Shown here: positions 1-4,910 of the stretch, piece by piece
How positions within the stretch are numbered: position 1 is the stretch's first letter
Layout of the letters: every line of letters starts with the position of its first letter
Assembly (NCBI GenBank): GCA_913054055.1
Contig: CAJXIT010000265.1
Coordinates: 1-5,169, forward strand
DNA: 5,169 bases
From: an uncultured Thalassolituus sp.
Lineage (GTDB): Bacteria > Pseudomonadota > Gammaproteobacteria > Pseudomonadales > Oceanobacteraceae
Direction of reading: 5' to 3'
Made by a program: the position numbers and the translations under genes
Notes under the pieces: model-generated
The model's input: the letters and a program-made list of their open reading frames with translations, nothing else
Told to the model about the DNA's origin: nothing
Database searches by the model: none

Positions 1-1
1 T

Positions 2-499
2 AAAAACGCAAACTGCATGGTGATTTTCATTAACCAAATTCGTATGAAGATTGGTGTTATGTTTGGTAACCCTGAAACCACAACCGGTGGTAACGCCCTT
101 AAGTTTTACTCTTCTGTGCGTTTAGACATTCGCCGCACTGGTGCAGTTAAAGATGGCGATGAAGTGGTGGGTAACGAAACCCGCGTTAAGGTTGTGAAAA
201 ACAAAGTATCGCCACCATTCAAGCAAGCTGAATTCCAAATCATGTACAACCAAGGCATTAACCATAATGCTGAAATCATTGATTTAGGTGTGAAACTTGG
301 ATTAGTGGATAAAGCCGGTGCTTGGTACGCATACGGTGGTGACAAGATTGGTCAAGGTAAAGCAAACGCTTGCAAATTCTTGGTGGAAAATCCAGCCATT
401 GCTGATGAAATTGAAACACAAATTCGTGCGCAGCTTTTAACGGTACCAACCGGTGAAGAAGCGGCAGACGAAAAAGAAGCAGCGAAAGAAGAAGCATAA
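2..499 (+). CDS. recA: RecA recombinase, C-terminal part (5' end outside window)
   Basis: RecA is the cytoplasmic ATP-dependent strand-exchange protein and the co-protease that triggers LexA cleavage. The reading frame is open from base 2, before the Met codon at 17, so that Met is internal and not the start. About 165 codons are present. They begin just before the invariant FINQIRMKIGVMFGNPETT stretch (DNA-binding loop L2 region), followed by GGNALKFYSSVRLDIRR, the ETRVKVVKNK and PFKQAEFQI core strands, and DKAGAWYAYGGDKIGQGKAN of the C-terminal domain. The tail is rich in Glu, Asp and Ala, as expected for the acidic RecA C-terminus that restrains DNA binding. The first roughly 185 residues, including Walker A, and the SOS promoter lie outside the window. 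Identification is near certain from direct similarity to E. coli RecA. Confidence 0.98.
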   Translation, partial: KNANCMVIFINQIRMKIGVMFGNPETTTGGNALKFYSSVRLDIRRTGAVKDGDEVVGNETRVKVVKNKVSPPFKQAEFQIMYNQGINHNAEIIDLGVKLGLVDKAGAWYAYGGDKIGQGKANACKFLVENPAIADEIETQIRAQLLTVPTGEEAADEKEAAKEEA

Positions 500-521
500 A
501 CTTCAGATTTTTTTTAAGAAA

Positions 522-546
522 AAAAGGCCAGCATTGCTGGCCTTTT
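522..546 (+). terminator. Intrinsic terminator between recA and recX
   Basis: A perfect 11-bp stem (AAAAGGCCAGC, loop ATT, GCTGGCCTTTT) starts 22 bases after the recA stop. The 3' arm ends in four T's, and an A-rich run precedes the stem. In E. coli recX is reached by partial read-through of a similar recA terminator. The lack of an obvious separate recX promoter in the 30 bases that follow suits the same arrangement here, but that part is inference. Confidence 0.92.
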
Positions 547-576
547 GCATATTGGCATAACGATAATACAACCCAT

Positions 577-1143
577 GTGAAAAGTAGCCTGGGTATAGCG
601 ATGCGTCATCCGGGTAAACAATTAAATCAACATTTAATAAATATGTGGCAACAAAAACAAAAAAGCAAAAACAAGCAATTAGATGAATCGGGACTTAGAA
701 TTAAGTGCATCGATTTATTAGCCCGTCGCGAATACAGTTATGCCGAGCTTGAGACTAAGTTGCTGCCACTTAATGAAGATGAAACCTTGGTGTATCAAGT
801 TTTAGACTGGATGGTGGAGCATGGTTATCAAAGTGATGAACGGTTTTCTAATATGTATGTGCGCAGCAAAGGTGTGAGCGGGTACGGTCCAATCAGGATA
901 CGTTTAGAGTTAACTCAAAAAGGCGTGAAAGAATATTTAATTGAGCAAGCGTTTGAAGAAAATCAAGATGAAGTCATTTGGGCGGATGAAGTAGATCGAT
1001 TGATTGAGAAAAAAGTTAAAAACAATGATTTATCTGATCCAAAAGCTAAAAATAAAGTTATGGGCTTTTTGCAAAGGCGCGGGTTTTCGCTTGACCAAAT
1101 ATACGCAGGGTTAAGTCGCTATCAAGAAAGCATTAATGTTTGA
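577..1143 (+). CDS. recX: Regulatory protein RecX
   Basis: RecX binds the RecA filament and limits its ATPase, strand-exchange and co-protease activities. It is recognised by its place directly after recA and by family motifs, counted from the 577 start: KCIDLLARREYSYAELETKL (residues 44-62), VLDWMVEHGYQSDERF (75-90), and the hallmark SGYGPIRIRLELTQKGV (101-117). A final three-helix segment includes KVMGFLQRRGFSLDQI (160-175). The start is uncertain. GTG at 577 gives 188 residues, ATG at 601 gives 180 and ATG at 643 gives 166; RecX is usually about 150-165. None has a convincing Shine-Dalgarno, and residues 1-38 are a low-complexity Gln/Lys/Asn stretch outside the family core, so the true start may be 601 or 643. 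Probably expressed by read-through from recA. Confidence 0.93.
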   Translation: MKSSLGIAMRHPGKQLNQHLINMWQQKQKSKNKQLDESGLRIKCIDLLARREYSYAELETKLLPLNEDETLVYQVLDWMVEHGYQSDERFSNMYVRSKGVSGYGPIRIRLELTQKGVKEYLIEQAFEENQDEVIWADEVDRLIEKKVKNNDLSDPKAKNKVMGFLQRRGFSLDQIYAGLSRYQESINV

Positions 1144-1374
1144 TTGCTCATATTGCTTTAATCTTTAGGTCGCCTGCAAGCAGCCTCCTACTTCCGGATT
1201 TAAAAATAGACGCTTTATAAACCTGATTGACTTCAAGCAAGCTCGTACAGGTGTTTATTTCGGATTAAGCAGGACTTAAATTAAAGATTTTCAGGTTTAT
1301 AAATAATATAGATGCTGATTAGAATCCATTAAATAAATGACTATTCATAAATCTAATAATTTTGTGCGAAAACC
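1144..1374. other. Gene-free stretch after recX
   Basis: No open frame of note occurs on either strand. The stretch is AT-rich and contains the repeat arms described at 1214-1303. I see no tRNA-like, integron attC-like or insertion-sequence structure. It separates two convergent genes, recX and ndh, so a promoter would not be expected here unless it holds a small RNA. Confidence 0.6.
1214..1303. repeat. 13-bp inverted repeat with a third related arm inside
   Basis: TTTATAAACCTGA at 1214-1226 is the exact reverse complement of TCAGGTTTATAAA at 1291-1303. A third related arm, CAGGTGTTTAT at 1248-1258, also pairs with the left arm apart from a 2-base insertion. The left arm can therefore form either a short or a long hairpin. 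Function is unknown. It could be a decayed intergenic repeat, a small-RNA structure or chance in AT-rich DNA. Confidence 0.5.
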
Positions 1375-1405
1375 AAAAAAACGCCATCAATGATGGCGTT
1401 TTTTT
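1375..1405. terminator. Symmetrical bidirectional terminator between recX and ndh
   Basis: A perfect 14-bp stem consists of seven A's plus CGCCATC, a loop AAT, then GATGGCG plus seven T's. The run of T's follows the hairpin on both strands, so it can stop transcripts of recX (from the left) and of ndh (from the right, whose stop codon is about 27 bases away). Confidence 0.93.
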
Positions 1406-1431
1406 ATTGAAAGATACTAACGAAATAATAC

Positions 1432-2730
1432 TTAGTGGAGCTTCAAACGCGGACGAATGATTTTATTAATTCGGCCAGACAAGCTCATAAGAATCGTTTT
1501 AAAGTATCCGTGTAATGCCACTTGATGCAATCTATACAGGCTCACATATACGATTCGAGCAATGGTGCCTTCAACCATCATGCTGCCACCATTTAAGTTA
1601 CCCATTAAGCTACCCACTGTGCTGTAGCGACTAAGATTAACTAAAGAGCCTTTATCCTTATAAATGTAAGGCTTAGGTTCGCGGGCTTCACTGATGCGTA
1701 CAATATTTTTGTACACGTGAAACGCTTGCTGGTGCGCGGCTTGTGCACGAGGAGGAACAGGTTTTCCGTCTTCTTGCAGCATGAAAGAGCAGTCACCAAT
1801 GGCATAAATATCATCATCAATCGTAGTTTGTAAGCTAGGCTTAACGACGATTTGATTAACGCGGTTTGATTCTAAACCACCTAGATTAGCCATCCACTCA
1901 GGTGCTTTAACACCTGCCGCCCATACCATTAATTCCGAAGGGATAAGGCTTCCATCTTTAGTTACAAAGCCTTCGTTAGTGACTTCCTGAATGAAGGTTT
2001 GGGTTTTTACATCAATGCCCAGTTTGTTTAATTCACGGTGAGCGGCGGCTGAAATTCTTGGTGGCAGTGCAGGTAGAATACGATCACCGGCTTCAATGAT
2101 GGTGACCTTTAACTGATCTTGTTTCAGTTGGTCTAAACCAAATGCTGCAAGTTCTGAAGCTGTATTGTGCAGCTCAGCTGCCAGTTCTACCCCTGTGGCA
2201 CCTGCGCCAACTATGCCAATGTTTAATTGGAAATTGCCACGCTTACTGGCCGTGTTGTTGGCTTTTAAATAAGTATTTAATAACTTTTTGTGAAATTTAT
2301 CAGCTTGATTTCGGCTATCTAAAAATGAGCAGTGAGTACTGGCCCCTTTTGTTCCAAAGTCATTAGTTTGGCTGCCTACCGCTAATACAAGATTGTCATA
2401 TGCAATGCTGCGTTCAGGTAGTACTTCTTCGCCATTATCGTCAGACATGGAAGATAGAATAATGACTTTCTTTTCACGATTAAGATCACACATGCGACCT
2501 AAATGGAAAACAAAATTGTGGTTGAATGCTTGTGCACGATAACTTAATTCATCGATGCCGCTGTCCAAAGACCCAGTTGCAACTTCGTGAAGTAATGGCT
2601 TCCACAAGTGGGTATTATTGGCATCTACTAAGTGAATTTCAGCTTCGTTGCGTCGGCCTAGTGTATTGCCTAGCTTAGTGGCAAGTTCTAAGCCGCCTGC
2701 TCCGCCGCCTACAATTACGATTTTTTTCAT
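1432..2730 (-). CDS. ndh: Type II NADH:quinone dehydrogenase (NDH-2)
   Basis: A 432-residue, single-subunit, peripheral membrane flavoprotein that oxidises NADH and reduces quinone without pumping protons. Two Rossmann motifs are visible: an FAD site IVIVGGGAGGLELATKLG at residues 4-21 and an NADH site IGIVGAGATGVELAAEL at 171-187. LVLAVGS lies at 114-120, the second FAD contact YAIGDCS at 309-315, and PPRAQAAHQQA at 327-337 matches the quinone-site segment of NDH-2. The C-terminus (about 385-432) is rich in hydrophobic and Arg/Lys residues, typical of the amphipathic membrane-binding helices. Length matches the family. The ATG at 2730 is preceded by TAGGT about 9 bases upstream, and the N-terminal MKKIVIVGGG begins right at the FAD strand, so the start is secure. 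It is transcribed alone, convergent with recX. The family call is firm; the exact symbol rests on similarity to E. coli Ndh. Confidence 0.95.
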   Translation of the reverse strand: MKKIVIVGGGAGGLELATKLGNTLGRRNEAEIHLVDANNTHLWKPLLHEVATGSLDSGIDELSYRAQAFNHNFVFHLGRMCDLNREKKVIILSSMSDDNGEEVLPERSIAYDNLVLAVGSQTNDFGTKGASTHCSFLDSRNQADKFHKKLLNTYLKANNTASKRGNFQLNIGIVGAGATGVELAAELHNTASELAAFGLDQLKQDQLKVTIIEAGDRILPALPPRISAAAHRELNKLGIDVKTQTFIQEVTNEGFVTKDGSLIPSELMVWAAGVKAPEWMANLGGLESNRVNQIVVKPSLQTTIDDDIYAIGDCSFMLQEDGKPVPPRAQAAHQQAFHVYKNIVRISEAREPKPYIYKDKGSLVNLSRYSTVGSLMGNLNGGSMMVEGTIARIVYVSLYRLHQVALHGYFKTILMSLSGRINKIIRPRLKLH

Positions 2731-2745
2731 GAGGGTTTACCTAAA

Positions 2746-2837
2746 ATATTTCTAGAATTAGGCTTCTGGATACGATTAAAACCAATCAAGTGCTTGGTTT
2801 TTTAACGGGTATTTTAGAAGTGTAATTCTAGATATAT
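2746..2837. repeat. Long imperfect palindrome in the ndh leader
   Basis: The outer arms are TCTAGAATTA at 2751-2760 and its exact complement TAATTCTAGA at 2823-2832. The pairing extends outward by four more pairs after one mismatch and inward through CTTCT/AGAAG, ATAC/GTAT and AAAACCAA/TTGGTTTT, to an 8-base loop at 2786-2793. In all about 36 base pairs form, with a few mismatches and bulges. It lies wholly inside the predicted ndh 5' untranslated region and ends just before the weak ribosome-binding site. It may be a regulatory RNA hairpin or a miniature palindromic element; the sequence alone does not decide. Confidence 0.75.
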
Positions 2838-2875
2838 CTTTGTTTTTTTGGCCGTTAGGCCATTAAAGGGCGGGC

Positions 2876-2903
2876 ATTATAACGAAATAAAGCCATTACA
2901 CAA
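2876..2903 (-). promoter_or_regulatory. Predicted sigma-70 promoter of ndh
   Basis: On the - strand, TTGTGT (2903-2898) and a perfect TATAAT (2881-2876) are separated by 16 bases. Transcription would start near 2869, giving an ndh leader of about 139 nt that contains the palindrome at 2746-2837. A short dyad, TGGCC GTTA GGCCA (2850-2863), lies just downstream of the predicted start and could be a regulator site, though nothing identifies the regulator. Confidence 0.65.
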
Positions 2904-2932
2904 AGCATGGTGTTTTACATAAAAGTGGCGTG

Positions 2933-3292
2933 TTACTTCAATAATTCAAAAATAAGACTAGCAGCAATAAACACCAAGAATCCTTTTACCCATAGATGGG
3001 TGTTATCTTGGATTTCAGGGGCTGAGTCAGTGTAATGAAGCATTTTGAGTAATGATTCTAAATCGTGTTCATCAACATATGCTTTGCAGCTTCGTTCGTC
3101 TGAAAGCTGGATGTGTACAATTTTATTGTTGTCTTGAATGCTTTCGACTTGCACATCTAAGATTTCATCACAGCCTATGCGGTATTCATTGCGCGGGCTA
3201 AACGCTAGGTTGTGAGATAAAAAATAAATACCGTCTTGTCGCTTTATTTTCCAGTCTCCGCTGCCTAAATGGCCAGAAAAAATATGGATCAA
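2933..3292 (-). CDS. Small protein with a C-terminal membrane anchor, unknown function
   Basis: I do not recognise this gene. The start is set to TTG at 3292, giving 119 residues, because AGGGG lies 7 bases upstream and TTG overlaps the previous gene's TGA as TTGA, a translational-coupling arrangement. The longer frame opening at 3409 would lie almost entirely over the upstream membrane protein gene and is unlikely. Residues about 10-85 alternate short strand-like segments ending in a predicted helix (DLESLLKML, 78-86). This is faintly like a PH/GRAM-type barrel, but that is only a guess. Residues about 101-117 (WVKGFLVFIAASLIFEL) form one membrane helix at the extreme C-terminus, so the body would be cytoplasmic and tail-anchored. 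It is the last gene of a three-gene unit. Confidence 0.7.
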   Translation of the reverse strand: MIHIFSGHLGSGDWKIKRQDGIYFLSHNLAFSPRNEYRIGCDEILDVQVESIQDNNKIVHIQLSDERSCKAYVDEHDLESLLKMLHYTDSAPEIQDNTHLWVKGFLVFIAASLIFELLK

Positions 3293-3495
3293 TTTACAGC
3301 CCCTATTAATACTAGGCTGCAAATAATGGCGAATAAAATAGAGGGATACAGAATTAATGCTTGGATAGATTTGTCTTTCTTTTTGTAGGCCAAGTGGTAT
3401 TTCAGCCAAGGCTCGTTAGTAAAGGGACCAACACCCACAATGACCATCAAACAGGTGGCAGATAAAATTAAAAGCACGCATGCAAATGCAATCAT
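3289..3495 (-). CDS. Small two-helix membrane protein, unknown function
   Basis: A 68-residue protein with two clear hydrophobic helices, about residues 2-22 and 44-66. They are joined by a polar loop rich in Lys and Tyr (LKYHLAYKKKDKS, 31-43). The Lys-rich loop predicts, by the positive-inside rule, a hairpin with the loop in the cytoplasm. ATG at 3495 follows the upstream stop by only 7 bases, with TAGG about 6 bases before it. The gene ends in TGA overlapping the downstream TTG start. That spacing makes it the middle gene of the operon. No family is recognised, but the membrane pattern and tight packing make it more credible than the competing frame over the same bases. Confidence 0.7.
   Translation of the reverse strand: MIAFACVLLILSATCLMVIVGVGPFTNEPWLKYHLAYKKKDKSIQALILYPSILFAIICSLVLIGAVN
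3300..3304 (-). promoter_or_regulatory. Shine-Dalgarno that fixes the TTG start at 3292
   Basis: AGGGG on the - strand, 7 bases before TTG at 3292. It is the strongest ribosome-binding site in the three-gene operon and argues for the 119-residue product over the longer 158-residue reading. Confidence 0.75.
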
Positions 3496-3502
3496 AGTGA
3501 GC

Positions 3503-3925
3503 CTATCGAATATCCGTTGGTATGCTGACGTTTACTTCGGCGCCCACAATGTTGTCTTGATCATCTGTGTGTACTTGTCCCTTAATCTTGGTGCCAGGAG
3601 CGTTGTCTTGATCAAACAGGTTTGGCAATAAAGGTTGCTGCTGTGACTCTAAGGATAATGCCGTTGTAATCGGGGCTTGGTCAGAGCTATAGCTAAGATC
3701 AATGGTTTCAGGTGGTAATAACGCTTGAAGCTTGGCATCAATTTCTTTGATTTCTTCAGAGCTAGGTGAGCCCACATGATCAAAGAAGCGAGAGGCACTT
3801 TGAAACAGCTGGGATGTTTGGGCATACCAGTCTTCTATGCACACTTCTTTTTCTTCCCCGTGAAGGGCTAAGAATGCGCCTCCACAAATGGAGATAACGA
3901 CAATAAAGCTAATAAATGTTTTCAA
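3503..3925 (-). CDS. Exported or membrane-anchored protein with a 17-residue C-terminal repeat, unknown function
   Basis: A 140-residue protein, first of the three-gene unit. It starts at TTG (3925), with no Met codon further in. The N-terminus, MKTFISFIVVISICGGAFLA, has a Lys then a hydrophobic core, so it is a signal peptide or single anchor. The Cys at 14 does not sit in a standard lipobox. The mature part is acidic and contains two near copies of a 17-residue unit at 105-121 and 122-138 (DQDNAPGTKIKGQVHTD and DQDNIVGAEVNVSIPTD). The GQVxTDDQDNIVGAEV pattern resembles the start of carboxypeptidase-regulatory-like beta domains, but too little is present to claim that fold. The periplasm is the likely location. 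No family is recognised. The ribosome-binding site is weak (GAG about 6 bases upstream). Confidence 0.7.
   Translation of the reverse strand: MKTFISFIVVISICGGAFLALHGEEKEVCIEDWYAQTSQLFQSASRFFDHVGSPSSEEIKEIDAKLQALLPPETIDLSYSSDQAPITTALSLESQQQPLLPNLFDQDNAPGTKIKGQVHTDDQDNIVGAEVNVSIPTDIR
3512..3613 (-). repeat. Two tandem 51-bp in-frame repeat units
   Basis: The two units encode residues 105-121 and 122-138 of the 3503-3925 gene. The best conserved DNA is GTTGTCTTGATCA (+ strand) at 3551-3563 and 3602-3614, exactly 51 bases (17 codons) apart. The rest has diverged at DNA level but keeps Gly, hydrophobic and terminal Thr-Asp positions, consistent with an old internal duplication. Confidence 0.7.
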
Positions 3926-3963
3926 CGACAGCTCGAACAGAAAATAAACAATTAATACATAGC

Positions 3964-3992
3964 ATTATGGGTTTTGAGACAGTCCGTTTCAA
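3964..3992 (-). promoter_or_regulatory. Predicted sigma-70 promoter of the three-gene operon
   Basis: On the - strand, TTGAAA (3992-3987) and CATAAT (3969-3964) are 17 bases apart, each one base from consensus. Transcription would begin near 3957, about 32 bases before the TTG start at 3925, and cover the genes down to 2933. This is the best promoter match in the window. Confidence 0.7.
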
Positions 3993-4029
3993 CTGATAAA
4001 TGGTTATAAGGCGAATTTAAATGGGAGGG

Positions 4030-4058
4030 AGATAGGCCTTTTGTAAAAGGCTCTATCT
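4030..4058 (-). terminator. Hairpin after the DUF2892 gene, possible terminator
   Basis: AGATAG plus GCCTTTT pairs with AAAAGGC and CTATCT, with one unpaired T. It lies about 20 bases past the stop codon of the gene ending at 4077. No T-run follows on either strand, so it is not a canonical intrinsic terminator. It may protect the 3' end or work with Rho. Confidence 0.45.
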
Positions 4059-4076
4059 TAAGTCATAGGTTTGTAC

Positions 4077-4280
4077 TTAATTAAGCGCAGACCCGTGTTT
4101 AATACCCAGTGCAGCAAGGATCTTGGCTAAAGGACAGAAGCCAGTAAAAGCCGTTTGAAACATGTTAATACCGACAAAAGCCGTCAGTCCGAGCCAATAA
4201 ACATGGTGTAATTGGCTAAGGGCGACGCTAGTCAGAATGAATATACCAGCAATGGCGAATACAAGGCGTTCAATAGTCAT
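4077..4280 (-). CDS. DUF2892 (YgaP-type) small inner-membrane protein
   Basis: A 67-residue protein with two membrane helices, about 5-22 and 27-45, followed by QTAFTGFCPLAKILAALG (42-59). The family signature is the short Gly-x-Cys-Pro-Leu segment after the second helix, as in the membrane part of E. coli YgaP. In other bacteria this domain often accompanies rhodanese or sulfide-handling genes under ArsR-type repressors, but no rhodanese domain is present here and the function is unproven. The start is ATG at 4280 because AAGGAG (4293-4288) lies 7 bases upstream. The longer frame from 4319 would place its first 13 codons over the ribosome-binding site and operators. It is a single gene, divergent from alaS. 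Confidence 0.85.
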   Translation of the reverse strand: MTIERLVFAIAGIFILTSVALSQLHHVYWLGLTAFVGINMFQTAFTGFCPLAKILAALGIKHGSALN

Positions 4281-4296
4281 GGTTAGGCTCCTTACA

Positions 4297-4326
4297 TTAG
4301 AATAAGCTAAAATTAGCACTTGCTAA
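4297..4326. promoter_or_regulatory. Two tandem TTAG-N6-CTAA operator-like sites
   Basis: Site 1 is TTAG-AATAAG-CTAA at 4297-4310. Site 2 is TTAG-CACTTG-CTAA at 4313-4326, itself the core of the perfect 16-bp palindrome ATTAGCACTTGCTAAT at 4312-4327. The two starts are 16 bases apart. The outer bases TTACATTAG (4292-4300) and CTAATGTAA (4323-4331) are also exact reverse complements. The sites overlap the predicted promoter of the DUF2892 gene, as expected for a dimeric repressor. An ArsR-family regulator is a reasonable guess from the gene family, not a demonstrated fact. Confidence 0.65.
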
Positions 4327-4332
4327 TGTAAA
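4304..4332 (-). promoter_or_regulatory. Predicted promoter of the DUF2892 gene
   Basis: On the - strand, TTTACA (4332-4327), one base from the -35 consensus, is 17 bases from TAGCTT (4309-4304), a weak -10. Operator-like site 2 fills the spacer and site 1 overlaps the -10 element, so binding would block RNA polymerase. Confidence 0.5.
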
Positions 4333-4402
4333 GGTCCAGTTGATATTTGTAACTTGGCGAGAGCAAACTGTCATTTTGGGTCAAATTCCCTTTCCTGAGG
4401 CC

Positions 4403-4431
4403 TCGTCCAATGGCCTGAAAACCGATATACT
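4403..4431 (+). promoter_or_regulatory. Predicted alaS promoter
   Basis: A good -10, TATACT (4426-4431), follows a poor -35, TCGTCC (4403-4408), by 17 bases. The -10 is followed by CGCGGG, a GC-rich discriminator of the kind seen in growth-rate-controlled promoters. A short dyad, AGGCC and GGCCT, brackets the -35 region. E. coli AlaRS represses its own promoter by binding a palindrome there, but I cannot show that this dyad is its counterpart. The leader (about 4438-4508) contains a weak hairpin, CCCAT/ATGGG with an inner ATTATT/AATAAT. Confidence 0.5.
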
Positions 4432-4508
4432 CGCGGGATTTGTGACCACCCATGCCTTAAGAATTATTAAAACAATAATAATGGGCATAACTCGCTGATG
4501 GAAAATGT

Positions 4509-4910
4509 ATGAAAACGGCAGATATTAGACAGGCATTCTTAGATTTCTTTGCGGCAAATCAGCACGCAGTAGTGGAAAGCAGCTCCCTTATTCCTGGTAA
4601 CGACCCTACCTTGATGTTCACCAATGCCGGTATGAACCAATTTAAAGATACATTTTTAGGTCAAGAAAAGCGCAGCTATACCCGTGCAACCAGTTCTCAG
4701 CGCTGTGTGCGTGCCGGTGGTAAGCACAACGATTTAGAAAACGTAGGTTACACTGCCCGTCACCACACCTTTTTTGAAATGCTGGGTAACTTCAGTTTTG
4801 GTGATTATTTTAAAGAAGAAGCAATTCACTTCGCATGGACTTTCCTTACTGAAGAATTGAAGCTGCCAAAAGAACGCCCTTTGAAGGGATTGGAAAGCCG
4901 GAGCCACTAG
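4509..4910 (+). pseudogene. alaS: Alanyl-tRNA synthetase, N-terminal fragment broken after about 123 codons
   Basis: AlaRS attaches alanine to tRNA-Ala in the cytoplasm and is essential; the intact enzyme is about 870 residues. Residues 1-123 align closely with E. coli AlaRS: IRQAFLDFF (6-14), NDPTLMFTNAGMNQFKD (31-47, class II motif 1 region), SQRCVRAGGKHNDLENVG (63-80) and RHHTFFEMLGNFSFGDYF (84-101, motif 2 region). After LPKER (119-123) the family continues into a conserved Val-Thr-Val-Tyr region. Here the frame instead reads PLKGLESRSH and stops at TAG (4908-4910). Motif 3, the tRNA-recognition, editing and C-Ala domains are all missing, so the product cannot be a working synthetase. The start is ATG 4509, with a weak GGA upstream. 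The bases beyond 4877 belong to a different gene (yoeB), so this is a junction and not a simple frameshift. Confidence 0.93.

Noticed and set aside
106..497. Reverse-strand open frames over recA (106-345 and 276-497)
   Set aside because: They lie entirely inside the conserved recA coding sequence on the other strand and show no family features.
2142..2366. Forward frame of 74 codons inside ndh
   Set aside because: It is antisense to the NADH-binding region of ndh, with Cys/Trp/Leu-rich low-sense composition and no ribosome-binding site.
2850..2863. Terminator TGGCC-GTTA-GGCCA upstream of ndh
   Set aside because: The stem is only 5 bp. The T-run lies on the 5' side on the + strand and appears as A's after the hairpin on the - strand, so it cannot act as a normal terminator either way.
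3440..3631. Forward frame of 63 codons
   Set aside because: It is antisense to two operon genes. Its hydrophobic look arises from the reverse complement of the membrane and repeat segments.
4281..4319. Longer N-terminus for the DUF2892 gene (ATG at 4319)
   Set aside because: The extra 13 codons cover the AAGGAG ribosome-binding site and the operator. The family begins at the Met at 4280.
4313..4327. CIRCE/HrcA heat-shock operator
   Set aside because: TTAGCACT resembles half of CIRCE, but CIRCE has 9-base arms and a 9-base spacer. Here the arms are 7 bases with a 2-base spacer, and the gene is not a chaperone.
4868..4910. Simple frameshift or sequencing error in alaS
   Set aside because: No frame downstream of 4877 restores AlaRS similarity, whereas YoeB similarity continues for 50 codons.
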